The notes beneath the pieces are model-generated. The model ran no database searches. It was not told the origin of the DNA and saw only the letters and a program-made list of their open reading frames with translations. The translations under genes and the position numbers were made by a program. This document shows positions 25,299 through 35,085 of a stretch of DNA of 39,835 nucleotides, piece by piece. The number at the start of each line of letters is the position of its first letter. Position 1 is the stretch's first letter. The DNA is taken from contig AWNW01000002.1 of NCBI GenBank assembly GCA_000493945.1, positions 83,866 to 123,700 on the forward strand, in the 5' to 3' direction. The DNA comes from Candidatus Hydrogenedens terephthalaticus JGI OTU-1. GTDB taxonomy: Bacteria > Hydrogenedentota > Hydrogenedentia > Hydrogenedentales > Hydrogenedentaceae.

Positions 25299-26426
25299 AT
25301 GATTAAAATGAACATTAAAAATTTCCTATTTGGGAGTTTTCTTATGACTTTATTTTGTTTACTCCTCTCTTCATGTGTCGTTTTACATAATCCTCCTATA
25401 ATATCAACCGAAGATTTTATATCAGCAGTTCAAAATGAGGGAGGAACTGTAAATTATGTTTTTGAAGATGAACGACCTTTTAAAGAATGTCATGCTTCCA
25501 CAATAGTTGAAACAGCAGAAGGGGAAATCCTCTCTGCATGGTTTGGTGGGACAAAAGAAAAAAACCCGGATGTGGCTATTTGGCTATCTCAATGGAATGG
25601 CAACAAATGGACTTCTCCAAAAATAATAGCCAAAGTTCGTGAGGAGGCACATTGGAATCCTGTTTTGTTTAAGGACCAGGATAATATTATCTATTTGTTT
25701 TTTAAAGTGGGAAAGGATGTCCCTAATTGGTCTACTTATTGGATGAAAACGGAAGACAATGGGAAGACATGGACAGAACCCATAGAACTTATTCATGGAG
25801 ATATTGGCGGTAGAGGTCCAGTAAAAAACAAACCTATTATCCTGCATGATGGAACCTGGCTTGCTCCTGCTTCAACTGAAATCAAAGTTTGGCATTGCTT
25901 TGCGGACAGGACTAATGATAAAGGTATCACATGGATGCGAAGTGATGATTGGGATTTAGAATCTTCTGGAATTCGTGGAAAAGGTGTTATACAACCGACT
26001 TTCTGGGAATCCCAGCCTAATCATGTCCACGCCCTCATGCGTTCTACAGGTGGTTGTATTGCAAGATGCGACTCTGAAGATGGGGGAAAAACATGGGGAA
26101 AAGTTTACCGAACAGATTTACCTAACAATAATAGTGGGATTGACCTTATTAAAAATATAGATGGCACCTTATGGCTGGTTTATAACCCTATCGCAGGAAA
26201 TTGGGGACCTCGTAATCAATTAATGCTTGCCTATTCTAAGGATAACGGCAAAACATGGACAGAATTTGTTTACCTTGAAAAGGATTTAATCCCCACCCAC
26301 GAATATTCTTATCCTGCAATTATTACTACTCGGAAGGGGATTGGCATATCGTACACATGGCGACGGGAACGGATAAAATTCTGGGAAATTCCAAACAATG
26401 TCCTAAAAAAATATATAGGTCAATAA
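25299..26426 (+). CDS. Exported BNR-repeat (sialidase-fold) lipoprotein
   Basis: A six-bladed-propeller protein of the exo-alpha-sialidase superfamily. At least three Asp boxes (S/T-x-D-x-G-x-T-W) are visible: TEDNGKTW, SEDGGKTW and SKDNGKTW, with a fourth degenerate one (TNDKGITW). VETAEGEILSAWFGGTKE near the start is typical of BNR_2 proteins. The leader ends LLLSSC, a lipobox. I use ATG 25299, two bases after the permease stop, since it gives a charged leader; ATG 25344 has a better GGGAG site but would leave only ten residues before the Cys. Whether it cleaves sialic acid is unknown. Confidence 0.85.
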   Translation: MIKMNIKNFLFGSFLMTLFCLLLSSCVVLHNPPIISTEDFISAVQNEGGTVNYVFEDERPFKECHASTIVETAEGEILSAWFGGTKEKNPDVAIWLSQWNGNKWTSPKIIAKVREEAHWNPVLFKDQDNIIYLFFKVGKDVPNWSTYWMKTEDNGKTWTEPIELIHGDIGGRGPVKNKPIILHDGTWLAPASTEIKVWHCFADRTNDKGITWMRSDDWDLESSGIRGKGVIQPTFWESQPNHVHALMRSTGGCIARCDSEDGGKTWGKVYRTDLPNNNSGIDLIKNIDGTLWLVYNPIAGNWGPRNQLMLAYSKDNGKTWTEFVYLEKDLIPTHEYSYPAIITTRKGIGISYTWRRERIKFWEIPNNVLKKYIGQ

Positions 26427-26545
26427 CAACTCCTATTCCTCTACAAATTCTCGCATATCTACATTTCTCGCGAATAATCCTATTGAAACAATTTGTTTTT
26501 TATTCGTGTCTAATATAAAAAAATATCTGCTTTAAGGAGTTTATT

Positions 26546-27859
26546 ATGGCTTCATATACAATTAAAAAAACATTTCTATTCATCTTTTTCTTATGTCTAT
26601 TCTCAATTACTTTTGCCTATTCTGAACCTGTATTTAAAGCAGGCTTTGCTATGGTAGATATTACACCACCTGCAGGTGTTCCAATGTGGGGATATGGAGC
26701 AAGACATGATTTGCCTGCCGAAGGCACAAAATATCCATTGAATTTCAAAGTTGTTGTATTTGACGATGGAACAAATCGTCTTGCTGTTGGTGGAATGGAT
26801 TTAGGTCGTTCTCCTACACAAAGGTCTATGGAAAAGATAATAGAACAAGTGAAAAAAGATTGCAGTGTTTCTTATGTTATGCTTGTTGGTTCACATACCC
26901 ATCATGGACCTGTTATCGAATTAATTAATGAACCCGATTGCGGACAGGGTAAATTTGATAAAGCCATACAATATGTCGAAGATCTTGAAAATAAAATTTG
27001 TATGGCGATATCCGAAGCAACGACAAAACTTGTCCCAGCAAAAATCGGTTGGACAAGCGAACAGACCGACTTAAATCGCAATCGTGTTTCAAAGAAACCT
27101 CAAAAAATGCGTGACCCTGAACTAACCGTAATTCGTATAGATACTATAGATGACAAACCTATTGCAGCAATGATTAATTTTTCTGCACATCCGGTACTTG
27201 ATGATATATTTGACCGTCGTTGGAGTTCTGATTGGGCGGGTATTATGCAGAAGAAATTTGAAGAATTACTTAATGTTCCGTGCATATTTCTTCAGGGTTC
27301 TGCAGGAGATATGTCCCCCAATACCAATGACCAACGCAAAGGAATGATTGGTTTTGGAAACGCTATCGGAGAATATTCTGCTGAACTTTATAAAACAATT
27401 CATCCTACTGCTCCTACACAGCCATTAATACAGTTTAAATCTGAAAGATTTACTTATCCTTCTCGCATGGATACAACAAATTCTCTTACTATGGCAATAT
27501 ATAAGCAGGGATTTTTTCCGGAACTTATCAACGCGTTGTTGAAAGAGTTTTCTAATAATACCGTTTCTGTAACTCTGACAACTGCCCTTATAAATAGAGA
27601 ATTATCACTCGTTGGTGGTTCTGGCGAATTTTTCTCCGGACTTGCCGTCCGTTTAAAAGCCAATTCTTCAGCAAAAAAGACACTATTCTTAGGATACTGT
27701 AATGGGCATTCTCTTTATATCCCCACAGTAGAAGCCGTTGAAGAAGGCGGATACGGAGCCGACCCTATGTTTTCATGGGTTCCCGCAGGAACAGGTGAAG
27801 AATTAATTGATAAAGCCTGTGCCAACATCAAAGAAATGCTAACTCAAAATCTTAAATAA
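26546..27859 (+). CDS. Exported ceramidase-like hydrolase (neutral/alkaline ceramidase N-terminal domain)
   Basis: A 437-residue secreted protein: signal peptide about 1-25 (ending ITFAYS), then AGFAMVDITPPAGVPMWGYGAR, the opening signature of the neutral ceramidase family. SHTHHGP supplies zinc ligands (His-x-His-His), and NFSAHPV and LQGSAGDMSPN match the catalytic region. It lacks the C-terminal immunoglobulin-like domain of full-length ceramidases (650 or more residues), as do many environmental relatives. The true substrate may not be ceramide. AAGGAG precedes the ATG. The BNR gene lies 119 bases upstream on the same strand. Confidence 0.88.
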   Translation: MASYTIKKTFLFIFFLCLFSITFAYSEPVFKAGFAMVDITPPAGVPMWGYGARHDLPAEGTKYPLNFKVVVFDDGTNRLAVGGMDLGRSPTQRSMEKIIEQVKKDCSVSYVMLVGSHTHHGPVIELINEPDCGQGKFDKAIQYVEDLENKICMAISEATTKLVPAKIGWTSEQTDLNRNRVSKKPQKMRDPELTVIRIDTIDDKPIAAMINFSAHPVLDDIFDRRWSSDWAGIMQKKFEELLNVPCIFLQGSAGDMSPNTNDQRKGMIGFGNAIGEYSAELYKTIHPTAPTQPLIQFKSERFTYPSRMDTTNSLTMAIYKQGFFPELINALLKEFSNNTVSVTLTTALINRELSLVGGSGEFFSGLAVRLKANSSAKKTLFLGYCNGHSLYIPTVEAVEEGGYGADPMFSWVPAGTGEELIDKACANIKEMLTQNLK

Positions 27860-27945
27860 CTATTTATTCTCTTTTACAATTTATATTTCACATAAATCAG
27901 GAATTTTATTTTTAAAATAAACACTTCCATAATTTTAAATATAAA

Positions 27946-29827
27946 TTAAAATGGGATAGTTATAATAAAAGAAGTTCCATTTTCTGGAGTAGATTGGACA
28001 GCAATTTCTCCCCCATGTAATTCTACTATTCGCCTTACAATAAATAAGCCCAAACCTGCTCCTTTTTTCCCTTCTGGAGTTTTGGTATCATATCTTCTGA
28101 ACCGATGAAATAGCGAAGTTATTACCTGGGGTTCGATAGATGAACCATCGTTCCAAACGATTAATTGAATTTTGCCCATATCTGTCCGCGTTGCAGAGAT
28201 TTTAATATTTCCGCCTTCTTTACCGTATTTAATAGCATTTCCTAATAGATTTTCATAAACAACTCTCATTAAATTTATATCCGCAGGCATTGTAAATTCT
28301 TCTGTTACTTCATTTATAACATTTATATGTTTTGCTTCCAGTAGTTTTGACATTTCACTCAAAATGGGATTGATCACATCATTTAATAGATTCACTTCTC
28401 GCTTTTCAAAATATAAATCCCCCTGTTCCAAACGAGACAATTGCAGATAGTTATTGGTTATCTCTTTTAAGTATTTCAGGCTATCTTCAACAATGTCAAG
28501 ACCTTCTTTTACCTCTGTGGAAACTTCTCCGAATGCTCCTTCCTTTAAGGAGGCTATGTTGAAGAGAGCGGAACCCAAGCTATTTCGTAGTTCATGGGTT
28601 ACAAAACCTAACATATCGAGGTAGTTTGCATTGGCTTCTTCAATTAGTTCTTGCTGTTTAATGAGTTGTTCTCTATCTTTCTCTATAGTCTCTAACATAG
28701 AATTAAAAACTGCAACCAACTCGGATATTTCATCTCCAATAGTATCTCCTTCTGCCCTTATAGAATAATTCCCTTTTGCAAACTCGTTAGCGGAGTTTCT
28801 TAATTTATAAATTCGCTTTAATAATCGGGTGGTCTGTTTCAACCGAACAACCAGAGCGATAGACATAGTAAATAAAATAATTGCGACGGTTATAAATACA
28901 ACAAATGTTCGGGTATCTTTCGTTAGGGCTTCTAATTCGCCCATATATAACATACCAATAATGTTTCCGTGTATATCGCGTATAGGTTCGTAACAAGCCA
29001 GGTACCAGTTGTCCAAGACCTTGGCTCTTCCTATCCACGGAATGCCTCTTATTAAGGTTTGCTCTTTTACCTCTTCGGATACCTGTGTTCCGATAGCCCT
29101 CTGTCCATCCGGCAATAATACTGTAGTAGCAATTCGTTTTGAACCATTGAAAATGGTTACTGTGCCGACTCTTCGTCCTTTATAAAAGCGATCTTCAAAC
29201 ACAAGATTTTGAATTTGATCCACAAAATAGTTGGCTCCGTCTAACCAACTACCCGCAATTAAAATTACTTCTTTATTTTCTCCCTTATTATGCTCTAAAA
29301 GAATTCGTCTGTTAGAATAAATTGAGATAAGTTTCCCCTCAGGGATACTCTTTACAGATTGAAAACTAAATGGAATCTTCTCGGTGAGTTTTGTGAAGTC
29401 TTTTTTTATATATCCTGATGAACTTTCAGGGTTTTTCTTGCTAAAAAAACTTTCTATTTCCTTAAATATATTTTCATCTGATTTGTATATATCAGTTGGA
29501 ATTACCCAGAGATAATCAATATCTTTGCTCTGTGCATATTTTGACAACAGATTTTGCATATCCATTGAAATTACTTCAATATTACCCTTTTGTAAGAGGA
29601 TATGATGTTGCAAAAAATCAAGAATAATTTCTAATTTCCGTTTTTTTTTCTTCAAAGTAATACCAACCTGACCTTATATTTAATTTTATTCTTTCATTGG
29701 AAGCCTTAATGACAAGGTTGTTTATCAAAAATATCTGTAAAATAGAAATAAGCAATGTTAAAAAAACAAAAACGACTATTAGGTTGCCAATAAATCTAAA
29801 TTTAATACTATTTTGTTTTATTTTCAT
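27946..29827 (-). CDS. Sensor histidine kinase, reading frame broken at an A9 tract
   Basis: Two overlapping frames together make one kinase of about 626 residues. The first (29827-29618) has the start and the first membrane helix (FIGNLIVVFVFLTLLISILQ). The second (in frame to 27946) has an extracytoplasmic Cache-type domain, a second helix (about 250-270 of this frame), HAMP, the phospho-acceptor His354 (FVTHELRNSL), the N box NLLGNAIKYG, and GAGLGLFIVRR. They join at nine A's (29641-29649); eight A's would give one frame. The second part could start at TTG 29655 but would lack the first helix. No response regulator is adjacent. It starts 11 bases after the acetyltransferase. Confidence 0.88.
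29641..29649 (-). other. A9 homopolymer at the kinase frame break
   Basis: Nine A's on the coding strand follow GAAG and precede CGG. With nine, the frame runs ...EEKKTEIRNYS and stops; with eight it continues ...EEKKRKLEIILDF into the Cache region. It is a classic length for RNA-polymerase slippage and for sequence error alike. Confidence 0.85.
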
Positions 29828-29838
29828 ATATTACCTCA

Positions 29839-31059
29839 TTAAAATCGGTCCATTTGCCATACATACGGAAATCTTTTCGGAAATATTGCAATCAAGAAAT
29901 TTCTTGCATCGGAGGAAATAGAAAATCTTTTTTTATCTAAAATATCTGTAACATATATATATCCTGTTAAAAGTTGGGCTAAATCCACTTTATCCATCGA
30001 AATTTTGTTTCTACCTAATTTTTTAATGATACTAATGGAGCCTTTACGATAATGGATACAATAAGGCGCACCTGAAATAAGTAGAGTTAGTTCATCATCT
30101 TGTTGAATAAATGTTTTCTGCTGTATTTGTTTTTCCCATTCGGGAATCATACATTCTAAAGTTTCTTCTTCGTTCACAACAGCCATCATTCCACCTTCAT
30201 TTCTCTTATAGTGAATTTCCTGAATAGAATAATGCTTAATTAAGAGACGAGCAAGAGGGTGACATGGAGGAGATGCAATTTGTATTTTTCCTACCTTTTC
30301 CTTTTCTGCCAATTTACCAATAGCGTATAGCACTGCTTTCGATGACTCTATATCCGTTGACCCAATTTCTTGTATAAATAGTGTATCGCTATCATTTTTC
30401 CTGGGTAAAAAATATCCTAATATTTTTCCATTCATGTCTATTATTGTTTTTCCATTTTCCCATTCTATCCATTTAACTGCAAAGTGTGCCTGTGTCCTTA
30501 TTAATGAACATGCAATATCTTCATCATTTTCATTATGAATTTTTCGCAATAAAAGAATGTCCCCAGGCTTTATTTTTCGGACTTTATGTGGAACAGGTTG
30601 GATATTCAAAACTTCTTTTGTTGTTATGTTTATGTAATATTCGGGCAATGTAGTTGCGAAACCAAAACGATGATAGAAATTAGGGATACCAAAGAGCATG
30701 GAGACATGATAGGCGTTGGCTTTCATATATTGAACGGCATTTTGAATTAATTTACTGGCAATGCCTTTATTTCTAAAATGTCCTGCGGTAGAAACCCAAC
30801 CGATTCCACCCATTTTTAATCTTGCTTCGCCTATACGAATTATATCGGTGGTAATTCTTAATGCGGAAATGATCTTTCCGTTATATATGGCTATGCGAAT
30901 ATGTTCATTCTGGAAGTTTGGGTATTTCGCACCAATATTTACCAGCCAATCATTGGCAACAAAAAAATCTTGTCGGGATATACTTGCCATTAATTGGATG
31001 GCTTCATCTACTTCCCTTTGTGTCTTTGCGCCTCTTATTTCGATATCCTCTGGGAACAT
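29839..31059 (-). CDS. Eis-like GNAT N-acetyltransferase
   Basis: A 406-residue protein with the three-part Eis layout: an N-terminal GNAT domain with GGIGWVSTAGHFRNKGIASKL (84-104, acetyl-CoA loop R-x-K-G-I-A), a second GNAT-like domain, and a C-terminal SCP2-like domain. Tyr129 in NFYHRFGF matches the general acid of Eis, and the chain ends in Phe, as in Eis where the terminal carboxylate acts as base. Eis enzymes acetylate amines such as aminoglycosides or protein lysines; the substrate here is unknown. The ribosome site is weak. It sits between the ABC transporter (71 bases) and the kinase (11 bases). Confidence 0.88.
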   Translation of the reverse strand: MFPEDIEIRGAKTQREVDEAIQLMASISRQDFFVANDWLVNIGAKYPNFQNEHIRIAIYNGKIISALRITTDIIRIGEARLKMGGIGWVSTAGHFRNKGIASKLIQNAVQYMKANAYHVSMLFGIPNFYHRFGFATTLPEYYINITTKEVLNIQPVPHKVRKIKPGDILLLRKIHNENDEDIACSLIRTQAHFAVKWIEWENGKTIIDMNGKILGYFLPRKNDSDTLFIQEIGSTDIESSKAVLYAIGKLAEKEKVGKIQIASPPCHPLARLLIKHYSIQEIHYKRNEGGMMAVVNEEETLECMIPEWEKQIQQKTFIQQDDELTLLISGAPYCIHYRKGSISIIKKLGRNKISMDKVDLAQLLTGYIYVTDILDKKRFSISSDARNFLIAIFPKRFPYVWQMDRF

Positions 31060-31130
31060 ATTAACTGCTTTCTAACAATTTATTTTACTTACTAATTATA
31101 TATAAAGGAGGGTTAAAGTGCTAATTTAGT

Positions 31131-32522
31131 TTATTCGTGTCTAAGTGCTTCAACAGGATCCATATTTGCAGCGCGAAGGGCTGGATATATCCCAAAAATA
31201 ATACCAATACCTGCAGATATACCAAACGCCACTAAAGGACTCCATAAACGAATAATAGTAGGCATAGAGGCGAAATATGTTATCAAATAAGGGATAAATA
31301 AACCTAATCCAATTCCCATAAGTCCCCCTGTTCCTGACATAATAATTGTCTCTACAAGGAACTGGAGAATAATATCTCTTTTTCTTGCTCCTAATGCTCT
31401 ACGAATACCTATTTCTCGAGTTCTTTCCGTAACGGTAGCAAGCATAATATTCATTATTCCTATACCACCGACTAATAATGATATTCCTGCAATTGTTCCT
31501 AAAACGAGGTTGAAAATTTGTTTGGTTCGCTCTGCTTGTCGTAATAATTCTAAAGGTATTGTTAATTCATAATCCCTTTGCTTGTGGTATTTTTGCAAGA
31601 TACTATCTACAACCCTTGCAACCTCTTCCACTCTATTTTCCATATTTACCATAACAATCAATTCATGTAATTCAACCCTTTCTGCCTCAAATGTCCCTGT
31701 GGTTCTTCGGACTAATGTTTCACCAAATCTCTTTTGTGCGGCGGTAATTGGAATGTAAATTCGATATTGAGGTGTAGCCCCAGGTCCTTTCCCTTCATCC
31801 CTCTTTCCCATTTTCCCTTGATAAGACAGATTTTCACTTCTTCTCTCTGTTGTATTTTTAGTTTCTGAAGTTTGCACAAGGAAATTTTGTGATTGAGACG
31901 CTGTTCCAATACCTCCCTCATCTTCTATAATTCCAATTACTTTATAATAATCTGATCCAATGCGAACACTTTTACCCACAGGGCTCCCATTGGGGAACAA
32001 ATCCGTTATTGTATTTATTGATAAGACACATACATTTTTTATACCTGCAACTTCTGGCTCAGTAAAATATCGTCCCTCTATAATTCTTAACTGTCGCATT
32101 TCAGGATACCAACTTACTGTACCTACAATTTGTCCATCTACCCTCCATTGAGTATTCCAAACAACATCGCGAATAATTCTATTAGGAACCAAAACTTCCA
32201 CATCAGGAATAGAAGAGCGTATTCTTGTGGCATCTTCCCATGTTATCCCATATTCAATAGCACGGCTCCGTTGTCCCGTGGCTTTTTGTTCTAATGCAGG
32301 TTTTACACTACGCACAATGATATTCTTGCTACCTAACCTTCGAATTTGTTCTTGTGCTACCTGGCTTGCCCCTTCGCCAACTGCTAACATAGCAATTACA
32401 GAAGCGACACCGAATACTATTCCCAACATGGTTAATAAGGAGCGTAGTCTATGTAACCACAGACTTTTAAAGCCCATCTTAATTATTCGTATCCAGCGAT
32501 ATATTGATAGGAAATTTAACAT
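31131..32522 (-). CDS. MacB-type ABC transporter permease
   Basis: A 463-residue inner-membrane subunit. The first helix (about 26-48) lies in LRSLLTMLGIVFGVASVIAM, a large periplasmic MacB core domain runs to about 330, and three C-terminal FtsX helices follow with the signature MNIMLATVTERTREIGIRRALGARKRDI. The ending PALRAANMDPVEALRHE is typical. A Ser/Asn/Lys-rich stretch near 215-250 interrupts the periplasmic domain. In MacB the ATPase is fused to the N terminus; here it is the separate preceding gene, 9 bases away. Confidence 0.94.
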   Translation of the reverse strand: MLNFLSIYRWIRIIKMGFKSLWLHRLRSLLTMLGIVFGVASVIAMLAVGEGASQVAQEQIRRLGSKNIIVRSVKPALEQKATGQRSRAIEYGITWEDATRIRSSIPDVEVLVPNRIIRDVVWNTQWRVDGQIVGTVSWYPEMRQLRIIEGRYFTEPEVAGIKNVCVLSINTITDLFPNGSPVGKSVRIGSDYYKVIGIIEDEGGIGTASQSQNFLVQTSETKNTTERRSENLSYQGKMGKRDEGKGPGATPQYRIYIPITAAQKRFGETLVRRTTGTFEAERVELHELIVMVNMENRVEEVARVVDSILQKYHKQRDYELTIPLELLRQAERTKQIFNLVLGTIAGISLLVGGIGIMNIMLATVTERTREIGIRRALGARKRDIILQFLVETIIMSGTGGLMGIGLGLFIPYLITYFASMPTIIRLWSPLVAFGISAGIGIIFGIYPALRAANMDPVEALRHE

Positions 32523-32531
32523 TTTTTTCTT

Positions 32532-33242
32532 TTATGTTGTGGCGCCTATTTTTGATAGCACCCGTTCATCTTTCTCGATTAAACCATCTTTTAAGCGGAT
32601 TATTCTTTCTCCATATCGAGCTATATTTTCATCATGGGTTACCATGATAATTGTTTTTCCCTGTGTATGAAGTTCAATAAAAATATCCATAATTTCTTTT
32701 CCTGATTTTGAGTCCAGATTCCCTGTGGGTTCATCTGCAAGAATAACTAATGGATTATTTACTAAAGCACGGGCAATACCTACTCTTTGTTGTTGTCCAC
32801 CGGATAGTTCCGTGGGTTTATGATATAAGCGTTCTGCCAACCCCACACGAGATGCTATTTCAATTGCTTTCTTCCTACTCTCATTAGGTGAAACACCCTG
32901 ATAATAAAGAGGTATTTCTATATTTTCGACTACAGACAATTGTGGAATAAGATTGTAGGATTGAAAAACAAAACCAAGATAGTTACATCGCATATCCGAT
33001 AAAGTATCATCATCCAGTAACGAAATATCACAACCATTCAAGTAATACTTACCTTCTGTAGGCTTGTCCAAACAGCCCAAAACATTCAATAATGTTGACT
33101 TTCCACATCCAGAAGGTCCCATAATAGATACAAATTCGCCTTCCAATATTTCCATATTTATCCCTCTTAAAGCATAAATGTCAACACTCCCCATTTTATA
33201 ATTTTTTTTCAAATCTTCTAATTTTATTACACAATTATTCAA
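32532..33242 (-). CDS. MacB/LolD-type ABC transporter ATP-binding protein
   Basis: A 236-residue ATPase: Walker A GPSGCGKST (42-50), Q-loop Gln94 (FVFQSYNLIP), signature LSGGQQQR (146-153), Walker B VILADEPT (166-173) and switch His in MVTHDE. FQSYNLIPQLSVVENIEIPL is typical of mechanotransmission-type MacB/LolD ATPases. Partner of the permease that follows by 9 bases. An A8 tract near 33192-33199 is in frame. Confidence 0.95.
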   Translation of the reverse strand: MNNCVIKLEDLKKNYKMGSVDIYALRGINMEILEGEFVSIMGPSGCGKSTLLNVLGCLDKPTEGKYYLNGCDISLLDDDTLSDMRCNYLGFVFQSYNLIPQLSVVENIEIPLYYQGVSPNESRKKAIEIASRVGLAERLYHKPTELSGGQQQRVGIARALVNNPLVILADEPTGNLDSKSGKEIMDIFIELHTQGKTIIMVTHDENIARYGERIIRLKDGLIEKDERVLSKIGATT

Positions 33243-33264
33243 TGTTATCCTTTCTTAATATTCC

Positions 33265-35085
33265 TTAATTTTCTTCTGTTCTTGCAGGAATTGATTGGCC
33301 TGGTGTATATAAAAGGACCTTTTCGCCTTCTTTTAATCCTTCTTTTACTTCAATAAAAGATTCATTAAATTCCCCCGTTTTTACAATTCTCATTTCTATT
33401 TCATTTCCCTTTTGCACATAGCAGACCTGCTGATTATCAATATTAAAGACACTTTGTAATGGGACATATAGCACATCTTTCAGTTCCGCTACCTGTATTT
33501 CTACTTGAGCAGTCATACCGGGTTTTAACCAGGAATGCGTTCCATCTATAATTATGAATGTATCGTATACTTTTAAATCAGGATTCAGCCATCTATTCTG
33601 GGCGTTGGGTAAAACTGCCACTTTTTCAACTGTTCCAGTTAATAATTCATCGGGAAAAGCATCCACGCGGATTCGCACCTTCTGCCCCTGTTTCACTCTT
33701 TTTATATTTGATTCGTGTATTTTTGAGCGCACCTGCATTACAGAAGTATCGGGTATTGTGATTATAATTTGCCGTTCTCGTACAGAAGTGCCTTCTTGTA
33801 TTCGTTCTTGCATAAAACGGTCTTCCTCCCCGCCATATACGACCAATCCCGGTTTTGTTGCCCTTATGGTACATTTTTCAATTTGTTCTTCAAGTTCTCT
33901 TTTTTTGCGGGACTCAAGAGCAAATTGAGCTTTTGCTGAATTTAAATTGGCTTCAGTTTGTGCTAAGCGTGACTTTGCAAGTTTTTGTATTCGAATGTAT
34001 TTCCAAACTGCTTCAATATACTCAGAAACAAGTCTCTCTGCTTGTTTAGGAAATTCATATTGGATAAAAAGAGATTTATTGGTATTCGATTGTTCTAAGG
34101 CTACCTGTTTTCTTTTTAATGTTAATTCATCGGTTTCAAGGTCTGTTTGTGTTACAAAGGCTTTTTCAAATAATCTTCGTGTTCCTTCTAACTTTTTCTG
34201 AGATAGTTTTACATCCTCTTCTGCCAATATCACATCTGTTGTATATTTTTGCAGGGTTTGTTGTGCAACACCATCACCTAATAATGCGGAATCTGCATAT
34301 TTTTTAAAGTCAATACCTTCAGAAGTTATTGAAGAAATGAGTAGTTTTGCAGAGTTATTCTCATCTTCTGCTTCAAGATTTACATCTCTATCCTCATTAT
34401 TTTTATCAGAAACTTCTACATCATTATTTTGATTTTGCTCTGTGTTGTTTTCTTTTTCGTTCTTTTTCCTCTTTTTTTCTATTCCATTTTTTTCATTTTC
34501 TATATCTCTGCTTTCTTTTTCCAAAAGAATTAATTTTTGGATACTTTCCTCATCTATCCCTATTTTCTTTATAATTTCATTTGTTGTATCAATACCTAAA
34601 TATTTTTCAATGTCCATTCGAGCGAATTTGACCGCCAATTCGTTTTGCCGAATATCTATTTCATTTTGATTTTTCTGGATTTCATGTTGTTCTTCTGCAT
34701 TGGCTAAACTTGCTTTTGCATTCTGAAATCGTAATTCCTGTTCTGTTTGTTGGTCCAATAATTTTTTTGCATCCAACTCCACCAATATCTTTCCCGCCTG
34801 AACATCTTCCGGGGTAACATAATATCCCTCTTCTACGATACTTAATATTTTGGTTTCTCCTTGAACTTCTGATTTAATCTGTAGGGATTCCTTTGCTTCT
34901 ATACTTCCACCTTCTAAAATAGTTACTTCAAAATTGCCTTTAGTAACGGGAAAGACTACATTTATATTCGTTTGAGGTTTGTTGAAGGTTCTTTTGAAAA
35001 GAGGATACAAAGTTACTATTGTAATCCCTAATAAAACAGCAAGCCATAGGTATTTTTTTCTTTTACTTTTTACATTATTTAACAT
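33265..35085 (-). CDS. MacA/HlyD-type periplasmic adaptor with a long charged insert
   Basis: A 606-residue membrane-fusion protein: N-terminal helix (about 11-30), first lipoyl half (EAKESLQIKSEVQG near 63-76), an alpha-hairpin coiled coil, the second lipoyl half (CTIRATKPGLVVYG), a beta-barrel (RVKQGQKVRIRVDAFPDELLTGTVEKV) and a membrane-proximal domain. It is about 200 residues longer than MacA, partly because of a Glu/Asn/Lys/Asp-rich insert at about 190-247. It joins the inner-membrane permease to the TolC-like channel. Its start overlaps the TolC gene by 11 bases. Confidence 0.92.
   Translation of the reverse strand: MLNNVKSKRKKYLWLAVLLGITIVTLYPLFKRTFNKPQTNINVVFPVTKGNFEVTILEGGSIEAKESLQIKSEVQGETKILSIVEEGYYVTPEDVQAGKILVELDAKKLLDQQTEQELRFQNAKASLANAEEQHEIQKNQNEIDIRQNELAVKFARMDIEKYLGIDTTNEIIKKIGIDEESIQKLILLEKESRDIENEKNGIEKKRKKNEKENNTEQNQNNDVEVSDKNNEDRDVNLEAEDENNSAKLLISSITSEGIDFKKYADSALLGDGVAQQTLQKYTTDVILAEEDVKLSQKKLEGTRRLFEKAFVTQTDLETDELTLKRKQVALEQSNTNKSLFIQYEFPKQAERLVSEYIEAVWKYIRIQKLAKSRLAQTEANLNSAKAQFALESRKKRELEEQIEKCTIRATKPGLVVYGGEEDRFMQERIQEGTSVRERQIIITIPDTSVMQVRSKIHESNIKRVKQGQKVRIRVDAFPDELLTGTVEKVAVLPNAQNRWLNPDLKVYDTFIIIDGTHSWLKPGMTAQVEIQVAELKDVLYVPLQSVFNIDNQQVCYVQKGNEIEMRIVKTGEFNESFIEVKEGLKEGEKVLLYTPGQSIPARTEEN

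Noticed and set aside
26427..26545. A promoter for the ceramidase-like gene (TTGAAA ... TAATAT)
   Set aside because: The spacing is 22 bases, too long for a sigma-70 promoter, and other pairings were too short.
31104..31126. A strong AAAGGAGGG followed by GTG on the plus strand
   Set aside because: The frame it opens is GTG CTA ATT TAG, only three codons; it lies in the gap between two minus-strand genes and is probably chance.
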